NCBI GenBank assembly: GCA_019637115.1
Contig: JAHBWH010000008.1
Span: 1-64,000 of the forward strand
Reading direction: 5' to 3'
Length of the DNA: 64,000 nt
From: Myxococcales bacterium
Lineage (GTDB): Bacteria; Myxococcota_A; Polyangia; Polyangiales; Houyiibacteriaceae
Below the pieces are notes generated by a model. The model saw only the letters and a list, made by a program, of their open reading frames with translations, had not been told where the DNA came from and did no database searches. The position numbers and the translations under genes are program-made. Positions 25,142-34,121 of this stretch are shown here, piece after piece; within the stretch, counting starts at the first letter, position 1, and each line of letters starts with the position of its first letter.

Positions 25142-25861
25142 GTGCCCCTCGTCAACCACGCGCAGCGCGAGCTCCACTTGAAGGTCGTCTATTACGGCCC
25201 CGGGCTCGGCGGGAAGACGACGAACCTCGAGCACATCCACCGGCACACGCGGCCCGAGCATCGTGGGAAGCTCGTCTCGCTGATGACCGAGGCAGAGCGC
25301 ACGCTCTTCTTCGACCTGCTCCCCATGGAGATCGGGCTCTTCCGCGGCTACCGGGTGCGTCTGCACCTGTGCACGGTGCCGGGGCAGATGGCGCACGACG
25401 CGACGCGCCGTCTCGTCCTTCGCCACGTGGATGGCGTCGTCTTCGTCGTCGACTCGCAGGAAGGGCGCGAGGACGCGAACCTGGCCTCGATCCGCAACCT
25501 CGCCGAGAACCTCCGCCTCCAGGGCGACGATCCGGATCGAATCCCGCTCGTCGTCCAGTACAACAAGCGCGACCTACCGAGCGCGCTGCCCCTCGACGAG
25601 CTCCGCGAGCAGCTCGCGGTCCCGGCGGACATCGTGCAGCTCACCGCCTCCGCCGCGACGGGGGAGGGTGTCTTCGAGACCCTGAAGGCGATCACCAAGG
25701 TCTGCCTCAAGGCGCTCGCCGACCCGCGGACCCTACCCGAGGGCCGCTCGCCCTCCATCGTGCCCGGTCGTCGCGCCAGCATGTACCGCGCCGCCGAGGC
25801 GCCGGTCGTCTCGGTCGAGATCCCGAAGGCGCCCGCGGTCCCACGCTTCGACGACGAGTGA
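25142..25861 (+). CDS. MglA-like small Ras-family GTPase
   Basis: A 239-residue GTPase of the bacterial MglA/gliding family. The P-loop GPGLGGKT is at residues 19-26, the switch II region LCTVPGQ at about 77-82 and the G4 base-specificity motif NKRD at 141-144. MglA proteins switch cell polarity by recruiting motility machinery to a pole, and paralogues without motility roles are common in myxobacteria. This copy has a 40-residue C-terminal tail rich in Pro, Ala and Arg not present in MglA itself, and no mglB is adjacent, so a polarity role is not assured. The GTG start at 25142 is chosen from the N-terminal pattern VPLVNHAQRELHLKVVYYG. Confidence 0.88.
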   Translation: MPLVNHAQRELHLKVVYYGPGLGGKTTNLEHIHRHTRPEHRGKLVSLMTEAERTLFFDLLPMEIGLFRGYRVRLHLCTVPGQMAHDATRRLVLRHVDGVVFVVDSQEGREDANLASIRNLAENLRLQGDDPDRIPLVVQYNKRDLPSALPLDELREQLAVPADIVQLTASAATGEGVFETLKAITKVCLKALADPRTLPEGRSPSIVPGRRASMYRAAEAPVVSVEIPKAPAVPRFDDE

Positions 25862-26149
25862 CCCGGAGCGCGCCCCGAGGCGCCAACGGGTGGCGGCGTG
25901 CCCGCTGGACGGCGACGTCGTCGCGCATCATCACGATCGCGCTCCTCGTCGCGGCGGCGTCGCCGCTCCCCTGGGGATGAAGCTCGGCGCCTCGTGCTGT
26001 GCTGGGCGAGTCGTCAGGGCCGCTCATGCTGGGTCGAGTCGTCGGGGCCACCCGAGGGCGGGACCGAGGGGAGTGCAGCCAGCGACGAGAGCGACGGCAC
26101 CTCGAGAAGCCGCGGCCTCAGCCTCAGGGCCGCGCTTGCTCACGACCCC

Positions 26150-27301
26150 TCACGCACGCGCCGACCAGCGGGAGCCGTCGTGGTGGACGCGCCCTTCGGC
26201 CGCGAGCTTGTCGAGGTGCGCTCGAAGCGAGAGCCGGGCGAGGGGCCAGACCGCTGGCGGGGCGTCATCGTAGACCAACGAGAGCAGCTCCTCGTCCATC
26301 GTCGCGCCATGTGCTTCCAGCCGCGCGAGCACCTTCGCCTCGCGCGCGAGGCGGTGAGTGATGTAGTGCGAGAGGAGGGCGTGGGGCGTCGCCAGCACGC
26401 CGCCGTGGGCGGGGAGGAGCTTGCGGAATCCAGCGTCGCGCAGCCGCTCGAGGGAGCGGAGGTAGGCGGCCATGTCGCCTTCGCTGGGCTCGACGAGGAT
26501 CGTCCCGACGCCCGCGACCATGTCACCGACGAGCGCCGTGGACGACGCCTCGTGGACGAAGCAGAGGTGGCCCGGGGCGTGGCCCGGGGTGTGAACGGCC
26601 CGGAGCGTGTGGCGGCCGAGCGCGACCCGCGCGTCGTCGTCGAGGGTCTCGTCGACTGGCGCGCGAAGGCGCGCGGCTGTCTCCGCGTGGGCGATGAGGG
26701 GCACGCCGAGCTCGCGCGCGAGGTCGGCCGCGCCGACGTGGTCGTGGTGGTGGTGCGTCGCGAGCACCGCGACGATTCGCCCGCCGCGGGCCCGCCGCGT
26801 GGCCGCGATCCAGCGCAGCAGGCGCTCGCGCTCGCTGCGCTCGACGGGCGCGGGCTCGACGAGCACGAGGTCGTCGTCGCCGACGAGGAAGGCGTTCGTG
26901 TGGGTGGCCGGGGGCAGGGTGGGGGTGCGAACCGGGAGCATCCGTACGCCCTCGCAGACGTGCCAATCGTCGAGGAGCGGGTCGGCGTCGCCGTCGTCGA
27001 AGACCACGGCGGCGACCGTCGGAGCGAGGACGAGCTCGCCGGCTCGCCAGGCGTGCTCGAGCGCGTCGCGCGGCCAGCGCTCGAGTCCGTCGGCGCGTGG
27101 CGGGCCCTCGACGGCGACGACCCGAACGTCCTCGCGCACGGCGTCGCCACGCGCGGGTCGCTCGAGGACGAGGCGGCTGGCCAGAGGGGTGTCCTCGTGC
27201 GCGATGGGCCACGCGAGGCCTTCGGCGCCATGCGCCTCGCGTAGCGGACGCCGCGCGAGCCAGAGCGCGTCGTCGTCGCGGTAGAGGAGCTCCGTTCGCA
27301 T
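26150..27301 (-). CDS. Metallo-beta-lactamase-fold hydrolase
   Basis: A 383-residue protein. The N-terminal 125 residues look like a degenerate NUDIX-like or other alpha/beta domain. The MBL-fold domain follows with THHHHDHVG at 182-190 (the HxHxDH zinc site), TPGHAPGHLCF, an Asp in VGDMVAG, and a C-terminal helical region (LLSHYITHRLAREAKVLARL) like that of LACTB2-type RNA or thioester hydrolases. The zinc ligands are present, so it should be a metal-dependent hydrolase; the substrate is unknown. The ATG at 27301 is the natural start because upstream the frame runs into the CCTGCC repeat array at 27333-27412. Confidence 0.82.
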   Translation of the reverse strand: MRTELLYRDDDALWLARRPLREAHGAEGLAWPIAHEDTPLASRLVLERPARGDAVREDVRVVAVEGPPRADGLERWPRDALEHAWRAGELVLAPTVAAVVFDDGDADPLLDDWHVCEGVRMLPVRTPTLPPATHTNAFLVGDDDLVLVEPAPVERSERERLLRWIAATRRARGGRIVAVLATHHHHDHVGAADLARELGVPLIAHAETAARLRAPVDETLDDDARVALGRHTLRAVHTPGHAPGHLCFVHEASSTALVGDMVAGVGTILVEPSEGDMAAYLRSLERLRDAGFRKLLPAHGGVLATPHALLSHYITHRLAREAKVLARLEAHGATMDEELLSLVYDDAPPAVWPLARLSLRAHLDKLAAEGRVHHDGSRWSARA

Positions 27302-27332
27302 CTCCGTAGCGTAGTGCACACGGTCATCGACG

Positions 27333-27412
27333 TCCCCTGCCCCTGCCCCTGCCCCTGCCCCTGCCCCTGCCCCTGCCCCTGCCCCTGCCCCTGCCCCTGC
27401 CCCTGCCCCTGC
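27333..27412. repeat. Hexamer array (CCCCTG)n
   Basis: About 13 perfect copies of CCCCTG in the divergent gap upstream of the metallo-beta-lactamase gene. Read in one frame it encodes Cys-Pro, in the other strand Ala-Gly; no coding role is likely. Confidence 0.92.
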
Positions 27413-27481
27413 GCGAGTCCGGACTCGGGCGCGGTCTCGGACACGGCGGCATCGTCGATTCCACGACTTCACGGGCAAGCG

Positions 27482-27645
27482 TGCACATCCACGTCCCCGT
27501 CCACGCCGTCCACGTCCACGTCCACGTCCCCGTGCGCGTGCGCGTGCGCGTGCGCGTGCACGATCAGGCTCTAGTCGAGGAGCGCGAGGGAGGCGTACGG
27601 GTTTCTTCCCACGACACCGAGACCAAGACCAAGACCAAGACCAAG
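27482..27645. repeat. Mixed hexamer tracts (CGTCCA, GCGTGC, GACCAA)
   Basis: Three short successive tracts: ACGTCC-type units at 27482-27530, GTGCGC units at 27530-27560 and GACCAA units at 27618-27645, upstream of the YqgE gene. Confidence 0.8.
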
Positions 27646-27735
27646 TCCGTGCCTATCCGCGTGCGTGCCCACGTGTCGGAGCCGGCCCCTCGGAGGGAGG
27701 GGACGACGACCCCCCTCGGCTGTTACCCTCGTCGC

Positions 27736-28299
27736 ATGGAGCTGGCGCCGGGATTCCTGGTGGCTGCGCCGAGTCTGCGCTGCCCCTTCTTCAACCACAC
27801 GCTCGTGCTCTTGGTCGACCACGGCGACGAGGGATCGTTCGGCTTCGTGGTGAACAAGGAGGCGCCGCTCGATTTTCGTGGGGTCGCCGAGGAGCTCGGG
27901 CTCGAGCTCGAGGATCCGCGCGTCGCCGACGTGCCGGTGCTTCGCGGGGGGCCCGTCGCGCCCGAGACTGGGTGGATCGTCTTCGACCCGGAGGGCGCGC
28001 CCGAGGTGCCAGGCGACGTGCTGCACGTGACCGCGCGGCTCGCGCTCACCGCCTCGGTGGACATGCTACGCGCGATGGCCGCCGGCCAGGCCCCGCGGCG
28101 CGCGCTGCTCACGCTCGGCTACGCGGGGTGGTCTCCGGGGCAGCTCGAAGGGGAGATGCGCGAGGGTTCGTGGATCCCGGTCGACCTCGACCCTGCGTTG
28201 CTCTTCGAGCGACCGATCGCCGAGCGTTGGGAGCTCGCGCTGCAGAGCCTCGGGATCGAGCCGGGGCGCGTCATGACGCGCGACGTCCCTCAGGCTTGA
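27736..28299 (+). CDS. YqgE/AlgH family protein
   Basis: A 187-residue protein matching the YqgE/AlgH family along its length: the N-terminal APGFLVAAPSLRCPFFNHTL with LLVDHGDEGSFGFVVNK, the central RGGPV, and LTLGYAGWSPGQLEGEM. The family has a known structure but no clear biochemical role; in pseudomonads a homologue affects alginate expression. Length and motifs are normal. It begins with ATG at 27736 and stands alone. Confidence 0.93.
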   Translation: MELAPGFLVAAPSLRCPFFNHTLVLLVDHGDEGSFGFVVNKEAPLDFRGVAEELGLELEDPRVADVPVLRGGPVAPETGWIVFDPEGAPEVPGDVLHVTARLALTASVDMLRAMAAGQAPRRALLTLGYAGWSPGQLEGEMREGSWIPVDLDPALLFERPIAERWELALQSLGIEPGRVMTRDVPQA

Positions 28300-28362
28300 G
28301 CGCGAGGGGAAGCGTCCGCGAGTCGCGAGCCGCTCGGCGCGCCGAGCGACTCGCCGGGCGTG

Positions 28363-28935
28363 TCAGAACTCGAAGCTGATGCCCGCGGTCACGTACGGCG
28401 TGCCGATGCGCGCGATGAAGCTGACGGTGCGGCCGAACTTCCAGCGGACCCCAGCGGCGGCCAGGACCCACGCCGCCGGGTGCTCGACGAAGCGCCGCCG
28501 GTCTCCTCGCAGGATGCCGGGGTGCAAGAAGATGTTCACGCCGGCTTCGGCGAAGAACGAGAACTTCTCGAAGAAATAGAACTCCCAGTGGGCGGCGACG
28601 GGGAACCCGACGCCGAGGCCGTAGTCGCACCAGCCGTCCCCGCACCCGCGCCCGTACCAGCGCACGATGTGCGTGTCGACGCCGAGGCTGAGGTAGAAGG
28701 CGTCGTTCTTGCCCCGGATGAAGCCCTGGGGCGCGAGCGGGATGTTGAAGCGCACGCCCGCGACGCCACCTCGACCGTAGTAGGAGAAGCCGCCATGGAT
28801 GTCGATCGTGAAGCGGTGATCGCTCGCGTCACGGTTCCAGATCTTGGCGCCGGGGCTCGCGTGCGCGGTGCTCGCCATGGACGCGAGCGCGAGGGCGCAG
28901 ACGACGAAGAGGTTCCGAAATGTGGTCGGGGTCAT
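28363..28935 (-). CDS. Outer-membrane beta-barrel protein
   Basis: A 190-residue protein with a classical signal peptide (about 26 residues, cleavage near AHA-S). The mature part alternates hydrophobic and polar residues in about eight strands rich in Gly and aromatic residues (FYLSLGVDTHIVRWYGRG, HWEFYFFEKFSFFAEAGVN) and ends in Phe (GISFEF), the usual C-terminal barrel-assembly signal. It therefore probably forms a small eight-stranded outer-membrane barrel. Function is unknown. It is convergent with the YqgE gene. Confidence 0.82.
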   Translation of the reverse strand: MTPTTFRNLFVVCALALASMASTAHASPGAKIWNRDASDHRFTIDIHGGFSYYGRGGVAGVRFNIPLAPQGFIRGKNDAFYLSLGVDTHIVRWYGRGCGDGWCDYGLGVGFPVAAHWEFYFFEKFSFFAEAGVNIFLHPGILRGDRRRFVEHPAAWVLAAAGVRWKFGRTVSFIARIGTPYVTAGISFEF

Positions 28936-29249
28936 ACGTGGCCTTCCTTGCGGGACGAGGGGGCGCGGGCGGAGTTCGCGATCGCGCGCCGTGGAATCGC
29001 GTGGGGCAGTCCGTGAGCGGGGACTCTATCACACTTCTTCGCACGTCTTCATTGGTCGTGGACGATGCGCGAACGGCACGAGCCGATGCCCCGGCAACGA
29101 GACTCAGTGGCGGGCGACGGTACGCGGTAAGGTGAACCGAACCGTTGCCCGAACCGCCCGGTGCGTCGCGTCGGTGTCGCCCTGCGTCGCAACCGGGAGT
29201 GGAGCCATGCCGTCCACACCACTTCGAACCACGCGCGACGCCGCCAGGA
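28936..29249. other. Intergenic gap without recognisable gene
   Basis: 314 bp between the barrel protein start and the stop of the Cys-rich lipoprotein. The stretch near 29020-29060 is less GC-rich (GACTCTATCACACTTCTTCG) and could hold the barrel promoter, but no clear consensus is visible. Confidence 0.45.
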
Positions 29250-30215
29250 CTAGATGAACTGCGTACAACAACCCGTGAGGCAGTAGTACGTGTCTGGGCA
29301 GTCGGGCAGCCCCGAGTGCCCACACGCCTGACGACCGTCGGCGCAGGTCGGGATCGCGGTCCCTCCGTCGTACCCGCCGTCCGGGATCCCGCCGTCCGGG
29401 GGAGGCGGAGGCGGCGGGAAGCAATCCTCCGGGATCGTCGCCGGATCGCGCCCGAGGCAGAGGTCGCAGCGCCCACACTCCCGATAGCAGAAGCCTTCCT
29501 GCGGCTGGCAGGGGAAGCAGCGGGTGGGGTCGTTGACGTGCTCGTGGGTGCAGGTCGGCGTCCCCGCCGCGTCGGCGCTGCCGAGGAAGACGAAATTGCC
29601 CGAGAGCGCGGGCAGCTCGCAGCAGCCGAAGCAGTCGCAGCCGAAGGGCGTGATGGTCGAGCAGACCTCGCGGCAGGTGTCGTCGTCGGGGTTGGTGCAC
29701 GTCTGCGGCCCGGCGCGGCGACAGGTGAGGTGCTCGCTCAGCACGGGGTCGCAGGTCTGCGCGTAGCTGCACTTGTCGTTTCCGGGCCCCTGGTCCGTGT
29801 CGTAGTAGCAGTCACGGTCGCAGCGGCCGACCTCGCCGCCGGGGATGCCGAGGTCGAAGCCGCGCTCGTTGTTGTCGCAAGCGCCGACGCAGTCGGGGTC
29901 CAGCGCGTCGATGAGGCCGTCGCCGTCGTCATCGAGGCAGTTGCCGCATTGGTAGTAGCGGCCCTGACAGGGCACGGGGACGCAGCCAGGCATGGCGCCG
30001 TCGGGCAGGATGATGTTCCCGTCCGGCAAGACGATGATCCCACTGTCGAAGTCGACGTCTCCATCCGCCGAGACGTCGCCGTCCATGGGAGGCGGGGCCT
30101 CGCCATCGAAGCCGCCATCGCCTCCGCCCCCGGTCCCCGCATCCTCGGGGTCGCCGTTGTTGCCGCCGCAGGCGATCAACAGGAGGACGGCCATCGAGGT
30201 CGTGAGTTTCGTCAT
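29250..30215 (-). CDS. Large Cys- and Asp-rich lipoprotein
   Basis: A 321-residue lipoprotein. The signal peptide ends in LLIAC with the lipid Cys near residue 16; then comes a Gly/Asp-rich linker, a thrombospondin-type-3-like DDDGDGLIDALDPDC calcium-binding segment near residues 95-110, and about 30 further Cys residues in tight spacing (CDCFGCCEL, CYRECGRCDLC). A Pro-rich hinge precedes the C-terminal CPDTYYCLTGCCT. Such extracellular disulphide-rich proteins are common in myxobacteria and of unknown function. The ATG at 30215 follows another at 30224 by three codons, and either could be used. Confidence 0.8.
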   Translation of the reverse strand: MTKLTTSMAVLLLIACGGNNGDPEDAGTGGGGDGGFDGEAPPPMDGDVSADGDVDFDSGIIVLPDGNIILPDGAMPGCVPVPCQGRYYQCGNCLDDDGDGLIDALDPDCVGACDNNERGFDLGIPGGEVGRCDRDCYYDTDQGPGNDKCSYAQTCDPVLSEHLTCRRAGPQTCTNPDDDTCREVCSTITPFGCDCFGCCELPALSGNFVFLGSADAAGTPTCTHEHVNDPTRCFPCQPQEGFCYRECGRCDLCLGRDPATIPEDCFPPPPPPPDGGIPDGGYDGGTAIPTCADGRQACGHSGLPDCPDTYYCLTGCCTQFI

Positions 30216-30449
30216 GCGCGACATCCTAACGTAGGTAGGAGAGAGGGCTTGTCCGGGCACGCCGGACGGCGGTTTGTCGCAATATTACGTTGAAACTGTC
30301 GTCTGTGTCGATGGTGGAGTTTGGGTCTTTGTGGAAAAGTTCTCACGCGGCGGAACCGGCGGCGCGGTGACGGTGCCACCGGCTCGCGCGGAACGCTCGG
30401 GGTCGATTCGTACCGACGAGCCGTCACCGGGCTCCGCGCGGGAGGATGC

Positions 30450-30995
30450 TCAGTCGGCGTCCTGGCGCTTTCGGGTCACGTGCTCGGCGAACCCAGGCTC
30501 GCGCGCCGGCTCCGGCGGCGCTTCGTCGACCGGGACGCGATCGAGCTCGTCGAGGAAACGCCCGAGCAGCCCCTCCATCATCAGGTCGCGCTCGTCAGCG
30601 GGCGCCTCGCGCTTCGCGACGTGGTCGTATTTGCCCTCGTAGTCGTCGATGACGGCGCGGTATCGGGCGACCTTCTTCCAGATCGCTTCCTGATTCTTCC
30701 CGTAGATGGCCAGCAGGCTGACCACGGACGCCCCCGCGAGCACCAGGCCGAGCGGCCCGCCGAGGAAGACGCGGATGAGCACCGAGGCGGCGGCGATCCC
30801 TGCCGCGCCCGTGAGCGCCTTCTTGCCGCTCTCCGCGCTCAGCCCGCGCTCGACCGCGACGCCCCACGCCTGGCGGGTCGCGAACATCAGCGCCAGGAAG
30901 GTGACCTTGCTCGAGCCCTTGCGGTCCCAATAGCGCTGCACCGCCGTCCGCAAGAAGGCTTGGTAGGTCTCGAAGGGCCGCTCGTCCCGTGCCAT
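30450..30995 (-). CDS. Hypothetical membrane-associated protein
   Basis: A 181-residue protein starting MARDERPFETYQAFLRTAVQ with two adjacent hydrophobic segments at about residues 72-90 and 92-115 forming a helical hairpin, then an acidic helical C-terminus (KNQEAIWKKVARYRAVIDDY, ERDLMMEGLLGRFL). It resembles no family I can name. It probably sits in the inner membrane with both ends in the cytoplasm. Upstream in-frame sequence to 31262 is the 13-bp repeat array and is not coding. Confidence 0.6.
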   Translation of the reverse strand: MARDERPFETYQAFLRTAVQRYWDRKGSSKVTFLALMFATRQAWGVAVERGLSAESGKKALTGAAGIAAASVLIRVFLGGPLGLVLAGASVVSLLAIYGKNQEAIWKKVARYRAVIDDYEGKYDHVAKREAPADERDLMMEGLLGRFLDELDRVPVDEAPPEPAREPGFAEHVTRKRQDAD

Positions 30996-31018
30996 CGACC
31001 CAGCGTAACACGTCGCCG

Positions 31019-31105
31019 CGGACGACGGCTCCGGACGACGGCTCCGGACGACGGCTCCGGACGACGGCTCCGGACGACGGCTCCGGACGACGGCTCCGGA
31101 CGACG
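31019..31105. repeat. 13-bp tandem array (GGCTCCGGACGAC)
   Basis: Six to seven copies of a 13-bp unit just upstream of the membrane protein gene, followed by diverged units with GACGATGCCAGACGG to about 31165. It lies between divergent genes. Confidence 0.9.
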
Positions 31106-31250
31106 ATGCCAGACGGGGACCCCGGAGGACGATGCCAGACGGCGACCCCGGACGACGGCCCAACAGGGGGCGAGCCGTTTTCACTGAGACTTCCCGCCAC
31201 AGGGACGAGCTGGGATGATGTAGTGTCGCCGGCGGACGCGGAGTGGTGGG

Positions 31251-34121
31251 GTGGATCGCCAAGCGCTGAAGACCTTCCGTGAGGGCTCATGGTCCTCGAT
31301 CGACGAGCTACGGGCCTTCGTGCAGGGCGCGCTGCCCATTCAGCGTCGGGACGTCGAGCAGATGGTCGCGATCCTCCGCGACCCCTCGACGCCCAAGGAC
31401 GGCCCCGCCCACAAGAACCGCTGCAGCGCGTTCAAAAACATCTGCCTCGCCAACCCTGACGCCTCGACCTTCGCGCCCATCGCCGAGGCGCTGCCGACCC
31501 TCGACCCGCTCGCGCTGGCGGTCGCCGCCACGGTCCTCCCTCGCGTCAACGACGTCGAGTCGCACGGCCTCCTCTGCGAGGCGCTCGGCCACGGCAGCGC
31601 CGAGGTGCGGGCGACCGCCAAGGCCGTCCTCGAGGCCGTCGCCGGCCCCTCCGCGCTCCGCGCGCTCACCGAGCTCGTCGCGCGTCGCGCCTTCCTCGGT
31701 CGCCGCGAGGCGATGGAGGTGCTCGTCCCCAAGGCGCGCCATCGCGCGCTCGATCTGCTCGCCGCGGTCCTCGCGCACGGGACGGCGGCCGAGCAGATCG
31801 AGGCGCTTCGCTGGCTGACGGACGCCGAGCTGATGAGCGGCGCGCCTGGGCGCGCGACCGAGATCATCCAAGACGCGCTCGACGTCGCCGACCCACGCGT
31901 CGCGGGGGTCGCGTGCCGGGCGTTCGCGCAGGCGGTCGACGAGGCCCGCTTCTTCGAGATCGTCGAGCCCCGCGTGCAGCGCGACGACGTCAGCCCCGCC
32001 CTCATCGGCGCGCTCGGCGCGATGCGCTCGAAGCGCTCGGTCGTGCTCTTGCACGCCCGCTCGCGGCGCGGGGCGGCCCCCGTGCGGATCGCGGCCATCA
32101 ACGCGCTCGAGGAGATCGGCGGCGAGTCGGTGCTGCCCGCCATCCTCGACGCGCTCGTCGCCGAGGAGCCGGGCCTCCAGCGCGCCGCGAGCGAGGCGCT
32201 CGGACGCCTCGTCGCGAGCGGACGGATCGACGTCGCGCGCTTGCTGGTCGGGCTCCTGCGGAGCCCTCACCCACACGTCCGAGCGACGGCCGGGAAGCTC
32301 GCCAGCCGCGTCCAGACCGACGACGCGCTCGGGGACCAGATCTTGGCGGCCCTGCGCGAAGAGGATTGGTGGTCGCGCGAGCGTGTCCTCGACGCGCTCG
32401 TCGAGCTCGGCATCCCCCGCCTCGCCGATCGGCTCGTCACCTACCTGTCGGACGAGTCCCCCATGATCCGCCGCTTCGCGGTCTATGGCCTCTTGCGCCT
32501 GCGCGACCCGGCCACCCTCGGGGCGCTGCTCCACGTCGCGGCTACGGACGATGATTGGTGGGTGCGCGAGCAAGCCGTGCAGGCGGCGGGCGAGCTCGGC
32601 GACGGCCGCGCCGTCCCCTACCTCGAGGCGCTCGCCAAGGAGCGCGCCGACCTCCGCGTCGCCGCGCTTCAGTCGCTCGAGTCCTTGGCCGCGCACGACG
32701 TGCTGCTGGGCCTCGCCGACCTCTGCGCGGACGAAGACCCCGGGGTGGTCCTCGCGATGCTCGAGATCCTCGGGCGCCTCCCGCGCGGGGTCGAGGCCGG
32801 CTTTCAGGTCCAGGCGTGCGTGACCTCGTCCGACCCGCACGTGGCGAAGAAGGCGCGTGACCTGCTCAACAAATGGAAGCTCGCGAAGGAGGCGAGGGCG
32901 TCCGCGTCGATCGGGCTCCTCGATCGCCTGCTCGTGATGAGCGCCGAGCAGGGGGCCGACGACGTCTTCGTCGCGCCCGGCCGGCCCCCCTACGTCAAGC
33001 GGCTCGGGGTGATGGAGCCGGTCGGCTCGGCGTCGCTGACGGTGCCCGAGGTCGAGCAGATGCTCTTGCCGCTGCTGGGGCCGCCGCACCGCGCCGCGTT
33101 GGCGGGCGGCGCGGACGTCGACCTCTCGCACGACGTCCCTGGCTTCGACCTGCGCTTCCGCGTGAACATCTTCCGCGAGCGCGGGGGCCTCGCGGCCGTG
33201 CTTCGGCGCATCTCCCAGAAGATCCCGGACCTCGAGACCCTCGGGATCCCGCCGGTGGTCAAGCAGTTCGCGGACTACCCCAACGGGCTCGTGCTGGTCG
33301 GGGGGCCGACGGGGTCGGGCAAGTCGACGACGCTCGCCGCGCTCATCGACTACATCAACGCCCACCAAGACCGGCACGTGATCACGATCGAGGATCCGGT
33401 CGAGGTCCTCCACCGCTCGCGGACCAGCATCGTGAACCAGCGCGAGGTCGGCACGCACGCGAGCTCGTTCGCCGACGCGCTCCGCGCGACGCTCCGGCAG
33501 GATCCCGACGTGATCCTGGTCGGCGAGCTGCGCGACCAGGAGACGATCGAGATCGCCGTCAACGCCGCCGAGACCGGTCACCTCGTCTTCGCGACGGTGC
33601 ACACGACGAGCGCGGCCGCGACGATCGATCGCCTCGTCCACAGCGTCCCCGCGGCGCGGCAGGTGCTGATCCGGAGCATGCTCGCCGAGTCGTTGCGCGC
33701 CGTGGTCTGTCAGCAGCTCTTGCGACGCCGCGACGACGTGAGCCGCCGCGTGCTCGCTTGCGAGGTGATGCTGAACAACGACGCCATCTCGAACCTCATC
33801 CGGCTCGACAAGGCCCTCCAGATCCCGTCGGTCATCATGACGCACCGCGAGCAGGGCATGCTGCTGATGGACAACGAGCTCGAGCAGCTCGTCCGCGATG
33901 GCGCGGTGGAGCCCGACGACGCGCTCTTGAAGGCGAACGACAAGGCGTCGTTCGGCCGCTTCCTCGAGGGGATGCGCGCGGGGTCGACCGAGCGCGCGTC
34001 GGTGCGCCCAGGCCAGGTCTCGGTGGACCGGTTCTCGATGCCGCCGCGCCCCCGGATGCCGAGCGGCGAGGCGGCGCGGCCCTCGTTCGTGCCTCCGAGC
34101 GCCCGCAAAGGAGGGAGCTGA
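31251..34121 (+). CDS. HEAT-repeat / PilT-type ATPase fusion
   Basis: A 956-residue protein in two parts. Residues 1-530 are helical HEAT-like repeats (for example VRIAAINALEEIGGESVLPA and VREQAVQAAGELGDGRAVPY). Residues 560-900 form a PilT/PilU retraction ATPase: Walker A GGPTGSGKSTTLAAL at about 684-698, ITIEDPVEVLH, the Walker B VILVGELRDQETI at about 752-764 and the His box HLVFATVHT. PilT-type motors depolymerise type IV pili. The long HEAT array is not part of ordinary PilT and could bind a partner. It starts at a GTG at 31251 and is the first gene of a three-gene operon. The C-terminal 40 residues are Pro/Ser/Arg-rich. Confidence 0.85.
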   Translation: MDRQALKTFREGSWSSIDELRAFVQGALPIQRRDVEQMVAILRDPSTPKDGPAHKNRCSAFKNICLANPDASTFAPIAEALPTLDPLALAVAATVLPRVNDVESHGLLCEALGHGSAEVRATAKAVLEAVAGPSALRALTELVARRAFLGRREAMEVLVPKARHRALDLLAAVLAHGTAAEQIEALRWLTDAELMSGAPGRATEIIQDALDVADPRVAGVACRAFAQAVDEARFFEIVEPRVQRDDVSPALIGALGAMRSKRSVVLLHARSRRGAAPVRIAAINALEEIGGESVLPAILDALVAEEPGLQRAASEALGRLVASGRIDVARLLVGLLRSPHPHVRATAGKLASRVQTDDALGDQILAALREEDWWSRERVLDALVELGIPRLADRLVTYLSDESPMIRRFAVYGLLRLRDPATLGALLHVAATDDDWWVREQAVQAAGELGDGRAVPYLEALAKERADLRVAALQSLESLAAHDVLLGLADLCADEDPGVVLAMLEILGRLPRGVEAGFQVQACVTSSDPHVAKKARDLLNKWKLAKEARASASIGLLDRLLVMSAEQGADDVFVAPGRPPYVKRLGVMEPVGSASLTVPEVEQMLLPLLGPPHRAALAGGADVDLSHDVPGFDLRFRVNIFRERGGLAAVLRRISQKIPDLETLGIPPVVKQFADYPNGLVLVGGPTGSGKSTTLAALIDYINAHQDRHVITIEDPVEVLHRSRTSIVNQREVGTHASSFADALRATLRQDPDVILVGELRDQETIEIAVNAAETGHLVFATVHTTSAAATIDRLVHSVPAARQVLIRSMLAESLRAVVCQQLLRRRDDVSRRVLACEVMLNNDAISNLIRLDKALQIPSVIMTHREQGMLLMDNELEQLVRDGAVEPDDALLKANDKASFGRFLEGMRAGSTERASVRPGQVSVDRFSMPPRPRMPSGEAARPSFVPPSARKGGS

